DNA of 64,000 nucleotides from DAOMFB01 sp963801475. GTDB taxonomy: Bacteria; Acidobacteriota; Thermoanaerobaculia; UBA5066. The notes under the pieces were generated by a model that was not told the origin of the DNA, did not search any database, and saw nothing but the letters and a program-made list of their open reading frames with translations. The stretch's first letter is position 1, and every line of letters starts with the position of its first letter. The position numbers were made by a program, and so were the translations under genes. The stretch covers positions 1,302,001 through 1,366,000 of the forward strand of contig CAWDEX010000001.1 in the NCBI GenBank assembly GCA_963801475.1, given 5' to 3'. Positions 30,345 through 38,598 of the stretch are shown here, piece by piece.

Positions 30345-31133
30345 TCAGTGCCGGAGGGCGAGGGCGCGGGGAATCGAGGCCACGAGGAGCGACGCCACGA
30401 GGACCGGCCCGAAGGGCTGGTTCAGGAGGATCGCCGCCGCGAACGCGGCGACGTACGCCGCGACGGAGAGTCCCCCGACGCGGAGGAGGGCGCGGCGCCA
30501 CCCGGCCGCCCCCGCGAAGGCGGCCCAGGGCGGGAGAAAGACGAGCGCGAAGGCGGCCATGACGCCGACCGACTGCGCGGTGACGGCGACCGCGAAGGCG
30601 ACGAGGAGGTCGAAGGTCAGGTTCAGGCCCCAGATCCTCGCGCCTCCGACGGCGAAGTAATCGGGAAAGAAGCGCTCCAGGAGGAGCCGCCGTGAAAGAA
30701 GCGGCAGGAGGACCGCCACGGCCGCGGCGAGGAGCGCGGCGGCGAGGAGGTGCGACGGGCCGGTGAAGTAGAGCTGGCCGTCGAGGAGAGCGTGGCTGAC
30801 CTCCTCTCCCTGCGCGCTGTTGGCCGCGCCGAGGAGCGCCGCCGACCAGCCGAGGAGGAGGAAGAGGACGAAGACGTCGTTTCCCGAGCGGCGGAAGAGC
30901 CCCTTGGCTCCGGCCGCGAGGCCCGCCGCGCCGAGCGCGCCCGGGATCGGGTGGAGGCCCAGGAGCATTCCGACGACTCCCCCCGCCGCCGTCACCTGCG
31001 CGATGCCGAGAGAGGCGAGCCATTCGTCGCGGAGGCGCACGTAGGCGCCGAGGAGCGGCACCGTGGCGGCCAGGAGGAGTCCGTTCGCGAAGGGGACCCG
31101 GAAGAGCGGGTCGAAGACGAGCTGCCACTTCAC
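30345..31133 (-). CDS. Metal ABC transporter permease, ABC-3-like (second system)
   Basis: 262 residues, about seven membrane segments, starting at ATG 31133, which overlaps the stop of the ATPase gene upstream. The layout resembles ABC-3 permeases: an Arg-rich cytoplasmic loop near 30, QGEEVSHALLDGQLYF in mid-protein and VGVMAAFALVFLPPWAAF near 205. It is the last gene of a substrate-binding protein, ATPase, permease operon on the minus strand, facing the sodB terminator. It probably transports Zn2+ or Mn2+ and is more diverged than the permease at 28828. Confidence 0.85.
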   Translation of the reverse strand: MKWQLVFDPLFRVPFANGLLLAATVPLLGAYVRLRDEWLASLGIAQVTAAGGVVGMLLGLHPIPGALGAAGLAAGAKGLFRRSGNDVFVLFLLLGWSAALLGAANSAQGEEVSHALLDGQLYFTGPSHLLAAALLAAAVAVLLPLLSRRLLLERFFPDYFAVGGARIWGLNLTFDLLVAFAVAVTAQSVGVMAAFALVFLPPWAAFAGAAGWRRALLRVGGLSVAAYVAAFAAAILLNQPFGPVLVASLLVASIPRALALRH

Positions 31134-31696
31134 GACGCCAGCTCCACGACGCGGTCGGAGACCTCGTCCACGAAGCCCCGCTCGTGGCTGATGACGAGGA
31201 CGGCCCGCCCGGGCTTGCGCGCCGCGAGAAGCCCGGCGAGCGTCCGGATCGTCCCCGGGGCCATGTTGTTCGTCGGCTCGTCGAGGATGACGAGGTCCGA
31301 GCCGCTCCCGAGACAGGCCCAGACCTCGAGGAACTGGAACTGCCCGCCGGAGAGACGGTCGATCCGGAGCGGAAGAAGGGGGGCGAGCTGCTCGGGGGGC
31401 GTCTCGCGGTCGGCGCCCGTGAGCCGGAGCAGCTCGTGCCCGGCGAGGGGGATCCCGTCCGGCTTGACGGGAATCTGGCGCTGAAGCGAGACGGCGAGCC
31501 CTTCCTTCCGCTCGATCCGTCCGGAGAAGACCCGGGAGACGCCCGTCAGGGCCCCGAGAAGGGTCGACTTTCCCGAGCCGTTCGGCCCGCGGAGGGCGAC
31601 CACCTCGCCCGGATGAACCTCGAAGGAAACGGGACCCACGACCGGCGCCGCGTAGCCCGCCACGACGTCGCGGTATGCCAGATAGGTCTCGCTCAT
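31130..31696 (-). CDS. Metal ABC transporter ATP-binding protein (second system)
   Basis: 188 residues from ATG 31696, whose TGA-overlapping position (ATGA with the binding-protein gene) fixes the start despite a longer open frame. Walker A GPNGSGKST (about 37-45), signature LSGGQFQFLEVW and Walker B LVILDEPTN are present. It is short for an ABC ATPase (usually 220-260). The Walker B Asp-Glu and the switch His of SHERGF are intact, so it should be active. Confidence 0.88.
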   Translation of the reverse strand: MSETYLAYRDVVAGYAAPVVGPVSFEVHPGEVVALRGPNGSGKSTLLGALTGVSRVFSGRIERKEGLAVSLQRQIPVKPDGIPLAGHELLRLTGADRETPPEQLAPLLPLRIDRLSGGQFQFLEVWACLGSGSDLVILDEPTNNMAPGTIRTLAGLLAARKPGRAVLVISHERGFVDEVSDRVVELAS

Positions 31697-32574
31697 TTGC
31701 CTTGCGCCACGGCGTTCACCCAGCTGTCGATCAGCTTGAAGTATGCCCCGGCGTCGGCAGTGGGGCCGGCTTCGATCGGGAGCCGGATGGCCTTCCATCC
31801 GAGCTTCCCGGCGACGAATCCGGGTCCCTGCGACGGCTGGTAGTCGGTGAAGAGGACGACCCCTTTCGTCCCCGCCAGCCGGGTCACGAGATCGGAAAGG
31901 TGCTGGGCCGTCGGCGGGATACCGGGGAGCGGCTCGACGTAGCCGAGAACCGGCACGCCGAGGAGGGCGAAGAGGTAGTTCGCATCCTTGTGGTAGAGGA
32001 CGACCCCTTTCGCCCCGGCCGCCTCGGCCTTCCATCTCGGAACGCGCTGGGCCACGGCCTTCGCGAAGGTGTCGGCGTTCGCGGCATAGGCGGCGGCGTG
32101 AGCGGGGTCGAGCTGGCCGAGCCGCCCGCCGAGGGCCCGCGCGATGGCCGCCATCCGCTCCGGGTCGAGGAAGACGTGCGGGTTCCCCATGGGATGGACG
32201 TCGCCGCGCGAGCGGTCCGCTCCGGCCGTCTTGTCGATGAGGGGGATTTGCGCGGCCGCCTCGAAATAGCCGCTCTGGCCCGGGTAGATCTTCGGGTTCG
32301 AGGCGCCGGAGAGACCGGCGGGCAGCCAGCCGACCTCCAGCTCGGCGCCGACTGCCACGAGGAGGTCGGCGCCGCGGAGAGCCAGCATCATCGACGGCCG
32401 CGCCTGGAGTGTGTGCGGGTCGCGGTCCGGGGGGGCAAGAACGGTGACCTTCACGGCGTCCCCGCCTACCGTCCGGGCCAGCATCCCCATGTTCGAGGTC
32501 GACGCGACGACCGAGAGGGCGGCGTCGGCCGTGCCGGCCGCGACGAGAACGAGGGAAAGAAGGACGGTCTTCAT
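31693..32574 (-). CDS. Metal ABC transporter periplasmic substrate-binding protein (second system)
   Basis: 293 residues with a cleavable signal peptide (MKTVLLSLVLVAAGTADA). It is a cluster A-I binder: STSNMGMLARTVGGD, ligand His in DRDPHTLQARPS, second His in NPHVFLDPERM, and a later VLYHKDANYLFALLG and FTDYQPS. It lacks the long His-rich loop of the znuA-like protein at 27270, so metal preference may differ (Mn2+ or Fe2+ as well as Zn2+). An outer-membrane protein gene precedes it by 13 bases, suggesting a joint import route. Confidence 0.9.
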   Translation of the reverse strand: MKTVLLSLVLVAAGTADAALSVVASTSNMGMLARTVGGDAVKVTVLAPPDRDPHTLQARPSMMLALRGADLLVAVGAELEVGWLPAGLSGASNPKIYPGQSGYFEAAAQIPLIDKTAGADRSRGDVHPMGNPHVFLDPERMAAIARALGGRLGQLDPAHAAAYAANADTFAKAVAQRVPRWKAEAAGAKGVVLYHKDANYLFALLGVPVLGYVEPLPGIPPTAQHLSDLVTRLAGTKGVVLFTDYQPSQGPGFVAGKLGWKAIRLPIEAGPTADAGAYFKLIDSWVNAVAQGK

Positions 32575-32587
32575 GCTCGGGCTCCCA

Positions 32588-34036
32588 TCAGAATTTGTGC
32601 GCCCCGTGGACGCCGAGGCTCACCTGGAACTGCAGCAGGAACTGGTTCATGGTCTGGCGGATCCCGTCGACCGGAAGGCTCGCCCGGTTGAACTGGGCCC
32701 GCAGGCGCGAGAACTCCGTCGGGTTGAAGGTCAGGACGGCGCTGAAGCGCCGGGAGCTTCCGAAGCTCGTCTCGACCGGGCCTTCCGTGATGCGGTTCAT
32801 CGTCCCCGCCATGTCCCAGCGGACGCCGAGCTGGAGGCGCGGGAAGAGGCCGTAGACGGCCTGCGCGTAGAAGCCGTCCTGCTTCCGGCCCCGTCCCTGG
32901 TCCGCCGGGGCGGAGCCGCCGGGAAGCGTCTCGAGGCTCACCTCGCGGTGAATGTACTCGCCCTGGAGGGTCAGGTCTCCCTGTCCGAAGGGACGCGGAT
33001 CGTCGTGCTTGAAGACCGCGTCGAGGCCGCCGAACCAGCTCGTCCCCTCGCTCGCCACGTCGCCCGTCTGCTCCTGGTACTTGGTGTCCCACCCGCCCGA
33101 GACCCCGACCTGGAGGGCGTCGGACCAGCCGACGTCGGGCGAGACCTTCGCGAACGCGGTGAAGAGACGCGGCCCGGCCTTCGACGAGAAGGCGGGGTTC
33201 GCCTCGGGCCCGAGGTAGCTCGCGAGGGCGGCGTTCGTCCCCTGGAGCGCCTCGGCGCCGAAGAGGAGGTAGACGGGCGTCTTCGGCAGGTACTCGACCT
33301 GGACGCCCACCTCGTCGATCGCGCCGCCGAAGAGCATGGCGTAGGCGAGGTTCTGGTCGGCGAAGTCCCACTGGTGGGGGTGCTGCTTGTTGACGTACCC
33401 GACGTCGCTGTAGAACTTCCCGGCTTTGATCGAGAGGCCCGGAAGGAGTCGCCGCGTCCGGATCCAGGCCTCCTCGATTCCGACGCTCTCCGTGTCGGCC
33501 GTCAGGATCGCGAGGGCGTCGAAGTACGGGTCGACGGCCGCCGAGAAGGAGAACTCCGTTTCGCCGAGATTGAATCCCGACACGAGGTCGGGAAGGCCGC
33601 CAACTCCGGTCCCGGTGAATCCGTCGGCCTGCGGGAAGAGGTTGTAGGAATGCCCTTCGCGGTTGTCGGCGAAGTAGAGCCCCTCCGCGATGACGGACAT
33701 CGCCGGGTTGAACGTCGTCCCCGACGTGACCTGTCCCGTCTCTCCCCACGTGGCAACGGGATAGGGCGTCAGCCCCGCGCTCGTCACGGGGCCGGTCTTC
33801 GCGGGCTCGAGCGCCGGCGGCGTCGGTGTCGGGGTGGGCGTCGGCGTCGGACGCGCCGCCAGGGCGCTCTTCAGCTCCTCCAGCTGCCTCTGCATCTCGG
33901 CCTGCTGCTTCTCGAGAGCTTCGATCTTCTTTTCGAGCGCTCCGGGGTCCTCTTCCGGCGTCTGCGCCCGGAGCGGAAAGGGGGAGATCCCGCCGACGCC
34001 GACGAGTGCGGCGAGGGCGGCCGTTCGCACGTGCAT
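32588..34036 (-). CDS. Outer-membrane beta-barrel protein with N-terminal coiled coil
   Basis: 482 residues with a signal peptide (cleavage after LRAQ). An N-terminal coiled coil (about 33-60, ALEKKIEALEKQQAEMQRQL) and a Pro-Thr repeat linker are followed by alternating aromatic/polar strands, ending in Phe, which is typical of barrels. The body contains VNKQHPHQWDFADQ, seen in proteins often annotated as zinc-regulated outer-membrane receptors. AAGGAG precedes the ATG. As first gene of the second metal-importer operon, it probably lets metal or a chelate cross the outer membrane. Confidence 0.82.
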   Translation of the reverse strand: MHVRTAALAALVGVGGISPFPLRAQTPEEDPGALEKKIEALEKQQAEMQRQLEELKSALAARPTPTPTPTPTPPALEPAKTGPVTSAGLTPYPVATWGETGQVTSGTTFNPAMSVIAEGLYFADNREGHSYNLFPQADGFTGTGVGGLPDLVSGFNLGETEFSFSAAVDPYFDALAILTADTESVGIEEAWIRTRRLLPGLSIKAGKFYSDVGYVNKQHPHQWDFADQNLAYAMLFGGAIDEVGVQVEYLPKTPVYLLFGAEALQGTNAALASYLGPEANPAFSSKAGPRLFTAFAKVSPDVGWSDALQVGVSGGWDTKYQEQTGDVASEGTSWFGGLDAVFKHDDPRPFGQGDLTLQGEYIHREVSLETLPGGSAPADQGRGRKQDGFYAQAVYGLFPRLQLGVRWDMAGTMNRITEGPVETSFGSSRRFSAVLTFNPTEFSRLRAQFNRASLPVDGIRQTMNQFLLQFQVSLGVHGAHKF

Positions 34037-34081
34037 GGGCTCTCCTTGCTGTTGCGCGTCTTCGGGGGGAGGGAATGCGCG

Positions 34082-34378
34082 TCAGGCGGAGACGGCCGGA
34101 GGGCTTCGGGGCGAGGTGTTCGAGACCGGGGGAGGGCTGGAGATCCGCTCGATGGCGGGCGTGGCAGGGAGCGGACGCCCGGCGGCGGGGGAGATGAGGA
34201 GGACGCCGGAGACTCGCGGAGCGTCGCCGACGTGCTGCCGGGCCGCCTGACAGGCGGGACATTCCCGGTCGTCGAGGCCTCCGGCGTGCCGGTGCGGGAA
34301 GTCTTCGAGGGCGAAGGCGAGGACGACGGCGAGAATCGCCGCCACAGCGAGCGCCCGTCGCACCGTTCTCGCGTTCAC
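34082..34378 (-). CDS. Small secreted/membrane protein with HxH and CxxC (DUF2946-like)
   Basis: 98 residues from GTG 34378. A single N-terminal hydrophobic helix (about 8-24) is followed by FPHRHAGGLDDRECPACQAARQH and a Pro/Ser-rich tail. Adjacent His and CxxC residues could bind a metal. TAATCT on the minus strand (34392-34387) ends eight bases before the GTG, with no Shine-Dalgarno. It is divergent from the Cys-rich gene at 34449 and 45 bases upstream of the outer-membrane protein gene. Function is unknown, and copper or zinc handling is an inference. Confidence 0.65.
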   Translation of the reverse strand: MNARTVRRALAVAAILAVVLAFALEDFPHRHAGGLDDRECPACQAARQHVGDAPRVSGVLLISPAAGRPLPATPAIERISSPPPVSNTSPRSPPAVSA

Positions 34379-34386
34379 GGAGAGGG

Positions 34387-34392
34387 AGATTA
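34387..34392 (-). promoter_or_regulatory. -10-like TAATCT (minus strand, divergent pair)
   Basis: It ends eight bases before GTG 34378. It lies only 41 bases from the plus-strand TAGAAT at 34434, so the two divergent promoters share one small control region and may respond to the same regulator. Confidence 0.4.
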
Positions 34393-34433
34393 CCAGCCTC
34401 GGACCGGACGGGCTTCTTCGCCGCCGCCTAGCG

Positions 34434-34439
34434 TAGAAT
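34434..34439 (+). promoter_or_regulatory. -10-like TAGAAT before Cys-rich gene
   Basis: TAGAAT ends nine bases before ATG 34449, with GC-only spacer and no Shine-Dalgarno. Confidence 0.45.
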
Positions 34440-34448
34440 CGGCGGCGG

Positions 34449-34820
34449 ATGAGACGGATTCTCTGTTCGCTTCTCGGGTCCCTTCTCCTGGCGCCCCTCG
34501 CGGCCGGCCCGGTCCGGCCGGCGACGGCGTTCGTCCACCGGGAGGGCTGCTGCTGCGACGCCACGACGTCCCCGGAGAAATGCTGCTGCCATGGGGGCGA
34601 GAGCCGTACCGGCGGAGAGGATCGCCTCGACAGGTCCTGCCGGTTTCCGGAGGTCCCCTCCGGCCCGCCGTTCACCTTCGGCGTCGGGAAAGCCCTCCCG
34701 GTCCGGAGGAACGACGGGCTCGCGCTGGGTCGCGGAGCGGACCCGCTTCGCGTAACGCCGCAGAAGCCCCCGTCGGTCGCGCCCGGGACCCCCGACCACG
34801 TTCCTCTCCGCCCCGCCTGA
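34449..34820 (+). CDS. Small secreted Cys-rich protein with two CCC clusters
   Basis: 123 residues with a signal peptide (about 1-26). The mature N-terminus carries REGCCCDATTSPEKCCCHGG, two Cys triplets (34-36 and 45-47) next to His49-less GG, plus Cys64, a strong metal- or disulfide-binding cluster. The rest is Pro/Gly/Arg-rich without a fold I recognise. Location beside metal importers and the CxxC protein suggests periplasmic metal binding. Coding status is supported by the signal peptide and the leaderless TAGAAT promoter, but the tail has low complexity. Confidence 0.6.
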   Translation: MRRILCSLLGSLLLAPLAAGPVRPATAFVHREGCCCDATTSPEKCCCHGGESRTGGEDRLDRSCRFPEVPSGPPFTFGVGKALPVRRNDGLALGRGADPLRVTPQKPPSVAPGTPDHVPLRPA

Positions 34821-34901
34821 TTCCGGATCCACCCACGACGACCGGAAACTCGGGAAGTCCCGACTGCGCTCCCGCGGAGGGGGCGCCGGGAGAGGAACAC
34901 C

Positions 34902-35843
34902 ATGACGACAGGACCTCCTTTGCGAACCCTGGTTCGGGGCTCGTTTGCAATCGCATTTCTCGCGCTCCTGACACCGTCGCGAGCGCTGTCATGTTCCATG
35001 TGCCGCTGCGGGGACCCGACCTTCAACGCTCTCGGGACCGAAATCTACTCGCCCGGAGCCTTCCGGCTGGCCGTCGACTGGGACCGGATGGAGAAGTCCC
35101 AGGGCCCGCCCGAGAAACGCGAATCCCAGGTCGCGAACACGGTCACCGCGACGGTGTCGTACTCCTTCGGCGACCGGCTGAACCTCGTGGCCCGGGTCCC
35201 GTACAGCTTCAAGTCGCTGACGGGCACGATGGACGGGGTCTCGGAGACCACCGACACCCACGGCCTCGCCGACCCGGAGTTCTTCGCCTGGTTCCGCCTC
35301 TGGGCCTCGCCCCTCGAGGCCGGGATCGGCCGGCGGGCGTGGGTCTCGGTCCTGGCCGGGGTGAAGACTCCGTGGGGCAAGGACGGCCTGACCGGGCCGG
35401 ACGGCGACCGGCTGGACGAGCACGCGCAGCCGGGGACCGGCTCGACGGACCCCTTCGCGGGCCTGGGAGGCTTCTATCTGCTCGATGCCGGCTCCTCGCT
35501 CTTCGGCTCGTCGCAGTACCGCTGGACCGGAACGAACAGGTACGGCTACCGGTACGGCCGGATCTTCCTCGCCAACCTCGGCTACGAGCGAAAGCTGGGT
35601 TCGGTGGTCGACGCCGTCTTCGAGCTGAACTATCGCTGGGCCGGAGAGGACACCGTCGATACCTCCGGGGAGAAGGACCCGGACACGGGAGGGGCGATTC
35701 TCTACGTGACCCCGCGCGTTCTCGCGAGCCTCGGAGGCGGCGTCGTGGCGCGCGCGTCGGTCCTGATCCCGACGTTCAGAAACCTCAACGGCTACCAGAC
35801 CGAGAACGTCATCGTCAGCGCGGGGCTGACGTACTCCTTCTGA
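34902..35843 (+). CDS. Outer-membrane beta-barrel protein with N-terminal CSMCRCGD motif
   Basis: 313 residues. A signal sequence ends near residue 29, and the mature protein begins SCSMCRCGDPTFNALG, with three Cys that could bind a metal at the periplasmic end. The remainder is a barrel pattern: TVSYSFGDRLNLVARVPYSF, VSVLAGVKTPWGKDG and NVIVSAGLTYSF, with a terminal Phe. It resembles transporter-type outer-membrane proteins of the phenol-degradation-like fold. GGGAGAGG precedes ATG 34902. Its substrate is unknown; a metal is inferred from context. Confidence 0.78.
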   Translation: MTTGPPLRTLVRGSFAIAFLALLTPSRALSCSMCRCGDPTFNALGTEIYSPGAFRLAVDWDRMEKSQGPPEKRESQVANTVTATVSYSFGDRLNLVARVPYSFKSLTGTMDGVSETTDTHGLADPEFFAWFRLWASPLEAGIGRRAWVSVLAGVKTPWGKDGLTGPDGDRLDEHAQPGTGSTDPFAGLGGFYLLDAGSSLFGSSQYRWTGTNRYGYRYGRIFLANLGYERKLGSVVDAVFELNYRWAGEDTVDTSGEKDPDTGGAILYVTPRVLASLGGGVVARASVLIPTFRNLNGYQTENVIVSAGLTYSF

Positions 35844-35867
35844 CGCGGACGGGCCGGGCGCGTTCCC

Positions 35868-35873
35868 TATACT
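35868..35873 (+). promoter_or_regulatory. -10-like TATACT, leaderless arrangement
   Basis: TATACT ends six bases before GTG 35880 with no Shine-Dalgarno; one of the best matches to the -10 consensus in the window. Confidence 0.5.
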
Positions 35874-35879
35874 CGCCTC

Positions 35880-36584
35880 GTGACGATCCTCGAGGCGCGC
35901 GGCCTCACCCGCATCTACCGCCTCGGGGAGGAGCGGATCGCCGGCATCCGGGACGCGAGCTTCTCCGTCGCCGGGGGAGAGTTCGCCGTCCTCGCCGGCC
36001 CGTCCGGAAGCGGCAAGACGACGCTCCTGAATCTCCTCGGGCTTCTGGACCGCCCGGACGAGGGAACGCTCCTCTTCGAAGGGCGCGACGTCTCGGCCCT
36101 TCCGGACCGCGAGCGCTCACGCCTCCGGCGCGAGCGGATCGGGTTCGTCTTCCAGGCCCACCAGCTCGTCCCGGTCCTGACGGCCCGGGAGAACGTGGCC
36201 CTGGCCCTCTGGATCCGCGGCATCGCCGAGGGGGAGTGTCGGCGACGCGCCGGCGAGGCCCTCGACGCCGTCGGCCTCCCGGGCCTCGCGGAGAGGCGCC
36301 CGGAGGCCCTCTCCGGAGGCCAGCGCCAGCGCGTGGCCGTGGCGAGGGCCCTGGTCGGAGATCCGGCCGTCATCCTCGCCGACGAGCCGACCGCCTCGCT
36401 CGATTCGGAGACGGCGCTCCTGCTCCTCGACCTCTTTGACAGGCTTCACCGCGAGCGAGGCGTCGCCTTCGTCTTCTCGAGTCACGATCCGCGGATCGTG
36501 AGCCGTGCCCGCCGCCGGCTCCGGCTGCGCGACGGGCGGATCGAGTCGGACGACGTGTCGCCGGCCAACGGAGCGATCGCGTGA
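35880..36584 (+). CDS. ABC transporter ATP-binding protein (LolD/MacB type)
   Basis: 234 residues from GTG 35880. It has Walker A GPSGSGKTT (about 40-48), FVFQAHQLVPVLTARENVAL Q-loop, signature LSGGQRQRVAVARAL, and Walker B VILADEPTASLD. These are features of the LolD/MacB/FtsE family, which power mechanotransmission rather than simple transport. GTGA overlap with the FtsX-like permease. The operon ends with a LolA-like protein, suggesting lipid or lipoprotein handling. Confidence 0.93.
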   Translation: MTILEARGLTRIYRLGEERIAGIRDASFSVAGGEFAVLAGPSGSGKTTLLNLLGLLDRPDEGTLLFEGRDVSALPDRERSRLRRERIGFVFQAHQLVPVLTARENVALALWIRGIAEGECRRRAGEALDAVGLPGLAERRPEALSGGQRQRVAVARALVGDPAVILADEPTASLDSETALLLLDLFDRLHRERGVAFVFSSHDPRIVSRARRRLRLRDGRIESDDVSPANGAIA

Positions 36585-37813
36585 GCCTCCGCTGGTGGCG
36601 CCTCGCGGCCCGGAACCTCCTCCGCCACCGGCGGCGGACCTTCCTGACGGGCTCGATCGTGGTCGTCGGCTTCGTGGCCGTGACGATGACGGCCGGCTTC
36701 ATGGCGCAGACGTTCGACGCCCTCCGGAAGGCGACGATCGACGGCCTCGGAGGACACGTCCGCCTTTTCGACCCGCGGGCCGAGGGCAAGACGGACGAGG
36801 AGGCGCAGGCCTTCCTCCTCGACGACTGGGAAGGTCTCGCAAGCCTCGTCCAGCAGGACCGGCGCGTGGTCCGGGTCCTTCCGAAGCTCTCCTTCTTCGG
36901 CCTCGTGGTGAAGGGGGAGAAGAGCGTCGCGTACCTCGGCACGGGGACCGACCCGGCGCTGGAGCGGGCCTCGGGCTTCGCCCCGGAGATGGTCGTCGAG
37001 GGAACGTTCTTCTCGGATCCCGACGGGGACGAGGTGATGCTGGGGGCGGGCCTCGCGCGTTCGCTCGGGGCGAGGGCCGGAGATCTCGTCACGGTGATGT
37101 CGACGACTCCCGACGGCGCGCTGAACGCCGTCGACACGGTCGTCACGGGCATCCTCCAGTACCCGATCAAGGAGGTCGACGACCGGCTCCTCTTCATGCC
37201 GTACCGGTCCGCGGCGCGTCTCCTGAAGGTGGAAGGGAAAGTCCACGTGCTGGCCGTCCGGCTCGCCGAGGACGGCCAGACGGACGATGCCGCACGGAGC
37301 ATCGCCGCCGCCGCCCGGGCCGCGGGACGGCCGGTGGCCGTGAAGACCTGGCTCGAAACGGCCGCCTTCTACAAGCAGGTGCGCCTCCTCTACATCGCCA
37401 TCTTTCTCTTCACGGGGCTCGTCCTTGCGGTCGTCATCGTCCTCGCGGTCGCCAACACGATGACGATGTCGGTCTTCGAGAGGACGCGGGAGATCGGGAC
37501 GCTCCTGGCCATCGGGATGGAGCGCGGACAGGTGAAGAGGCTCTTCCTCTTCGAGGGGCTCCTGCTCGCCGTGGGCGGCGCGCTCCTGGGGGCCGCCGCC
37601 TCGCTGATCGTCCGGTCGGTCCTGAACGCGGTGGGGCTCCAGATGCCGCCGCCGCCGGGCGGCACCCGCAGCGTCGTCCTCTTCGTCCGCTTCTTCCCGA
37701 TGGCCTACGCCGCCGGATTCGTCCTGATGACGGCGACGCTCCTCGTCGCCTCGTGGTGGCCCGCACGGCGGGCTTCCCGCCTGAATCCCGTCGAGGCGCT
37801 GGCGCATGTCTGA
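36581..37813 (+). CDS. FtsX/LolE-type ABC transporter permease
   Basis: 410 residues from GTG 36581. The topology is one N-terminal membrane helix (about 20-40), a large periplasmic MacB-PCD-like domain (to about 265) and three C-terminal helices (about 270-300, 320-345 and 362-390). MSVFERTREIGTLLAIGMERGQVKRLFLFEGLLLA is the coupling region of the FtsX family. It works with the ATPase at 35880 to extract or transport substrates at the inner membrane. It overlaps the LolA-like gene by eight bases. Confidence 0.92.
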   Translation: MSLRWWRLAARNLLRHRRRTFLTGSIVVVGFVAVTMTAGFMAQTFDALRKATIDGLGGHVRLFDPRAEGKTDEEAQAFLLDDWEGLASLVQQDRRVVRVLPKLSFFGLVVKGEKSVAYLGTGTDPALERASGFAPEMVVEGTFFSDPDGDEVMLGAGLARSLGARAGDLVTVMSTTPDGALNAVDTVVTGILQYPIKEVDDRLLFMPYRSAARLLKVEGKVHVLAVRLAEDGQTDDAARSIAAAARAAGRPVAVKTWLETAAFYKQVRLLYIAIFLFTGLVLAVVIVLAVANTMTMSVFERTREIGTLLAIGMERGQVKRLFLFEGLLLAVGGALLGAAASLIVRSVLNAVGLQMPPPPGGTRSVVLFVRFFPMAYAAGFVLMTATLLVASWWPARRASRLNPVEALAHV

Positions 37814-38540
37814 CCGGGGAGGAGTCATCCTCGCGGCTCTTCTCGCCGCGGGGACCGCGCTGTCGGCGGGCCCCGATCCCCAGGCCCTTCTGCGGCAGGC
37901 CGAGCGGGGCCGGGCCGGGTTCGGCGAGGGCGTCCTGACGATCCGGGTCACGCTCTCCGGCGACGCCACGAAGCAGGCCCCGGCGCCGGCCCGGTTCGAA
38001 GTCGCGGTGAAGGGGCGACAGTCGCGCGTGAAGTTCCTCGAGCCGGGCGAAGTGGGGAAATACCTCGTCTCGTCCGGGGGCGAGGCGTGGCTCCTTCTCC
38101 CGACCGCGCGTAACCCCATCCGGATTCCGTCGGGCCAGCGGGTCCGCGGCGGCCTCTCGGTGTCGGAGATTTCCCAGCTCAGCTTCGCAGAGGACTACGA
38201 CGCCGTCTTCGAGCGGGAAGACGATCTTGACGGGCGTAAGTGCGCCGTCCTCCGCCTCATGGTGAAGAAGGGCGTGCCCGCCTCCTACCCGGTCGTCCGC
38301 GTCTGGGTCGACGAGAAGGAGAGGCTCTACCGGAAAGCGATCTTTCTTCTGGCGTCGGGGCGGACCGCGAAGGAGGCCACCTTCGACGCGTGGCGGGCCG
38401 CGAAGTGGGGGCCGGTTCTCGAACGGATGACGATCCTGGACGCCCTCCGCCCCGGGACGACGGTCGTCGAGTATCTCGACTATGCCCGTCGCCCTCTCCC
38501 CGAATCCTGGTTCGACCCGAAGACCGCGCGTGGAGAGTGA
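37806..38540 (+). CDS. Outer membrane lipoprotein-sorting protein, LolA-like
   Basis: 244 residues with a signal peptide (about 1-21). The mature region (LTIRVTLSGD, FEVAVKGRQSRVKFLEPGEVGKYLV, AWLLLPTARNPIRIP, VSEISQLSFAEDYDAVFERE) follows the half-barrel pattern of the LolA/DUF4292-like outer-membrane lipoprotein-sorting superfamily. It overlaps the permease gene and presumably accepts a hydrophobic cargo released by the exporter and carries it through the periplasm. The cargo is unknown; canonical Lol function is not established. Confidence 0.85.
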   Translation: MSDRGGVILAALLAAGTALSAGPDPQALLRQAERGRAGFGEGVLTIRVTLSGDATKQAPAPARFEVAVKGRQSRVKFLEPGEVGKYLVSSGGEAWLLLPTARNPIRIPSGQRVRGGLSVSEISQLSFAEDYDAVFEREDDLDGRKCAVLRLMVKKGVPASYPVVRVWVDEKERLYRKAIFLLASGRTAKEATFDAWRAAKWGPVLERMTILDALRPGTTVVEYLDYARRPLPESWFDPKTARGE

Positions 38541-38586
38541 GAGCCGGGCGGCGGGCCTTTCCGGAGCCGCCCGGGACCGACAGGTT

Positions 38587-38592
38587 CACAAT
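38587..38592 (+). promoter_or_regulatory. -10-like CACAAT before HhH/FeS gene
   Basis: CACAAT ends six bases before ATG 38599. The spacer GGGAGG is too close to the ATG for a normal Shine-Dalgarno, so leaderless initiation is the simpler reading. Confidence 0.35.
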
Positions 38593-38598
38593 GGGAGG

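Noticed and set aside
34850..34863. TCGGGA/TCCCGA hairpin before the barrel protein gene
   Set aside because: Six-base arms with a two-base loop and no T-run; too weak to call.
32411..34901. Long plus-strand frame opposite the outer-membrane protein
   Set aside because: The minus-strand gene has a signal peptide and barrel pattern; the plus frame is low-complexity Arg/Glu/Val and spans several real genes.
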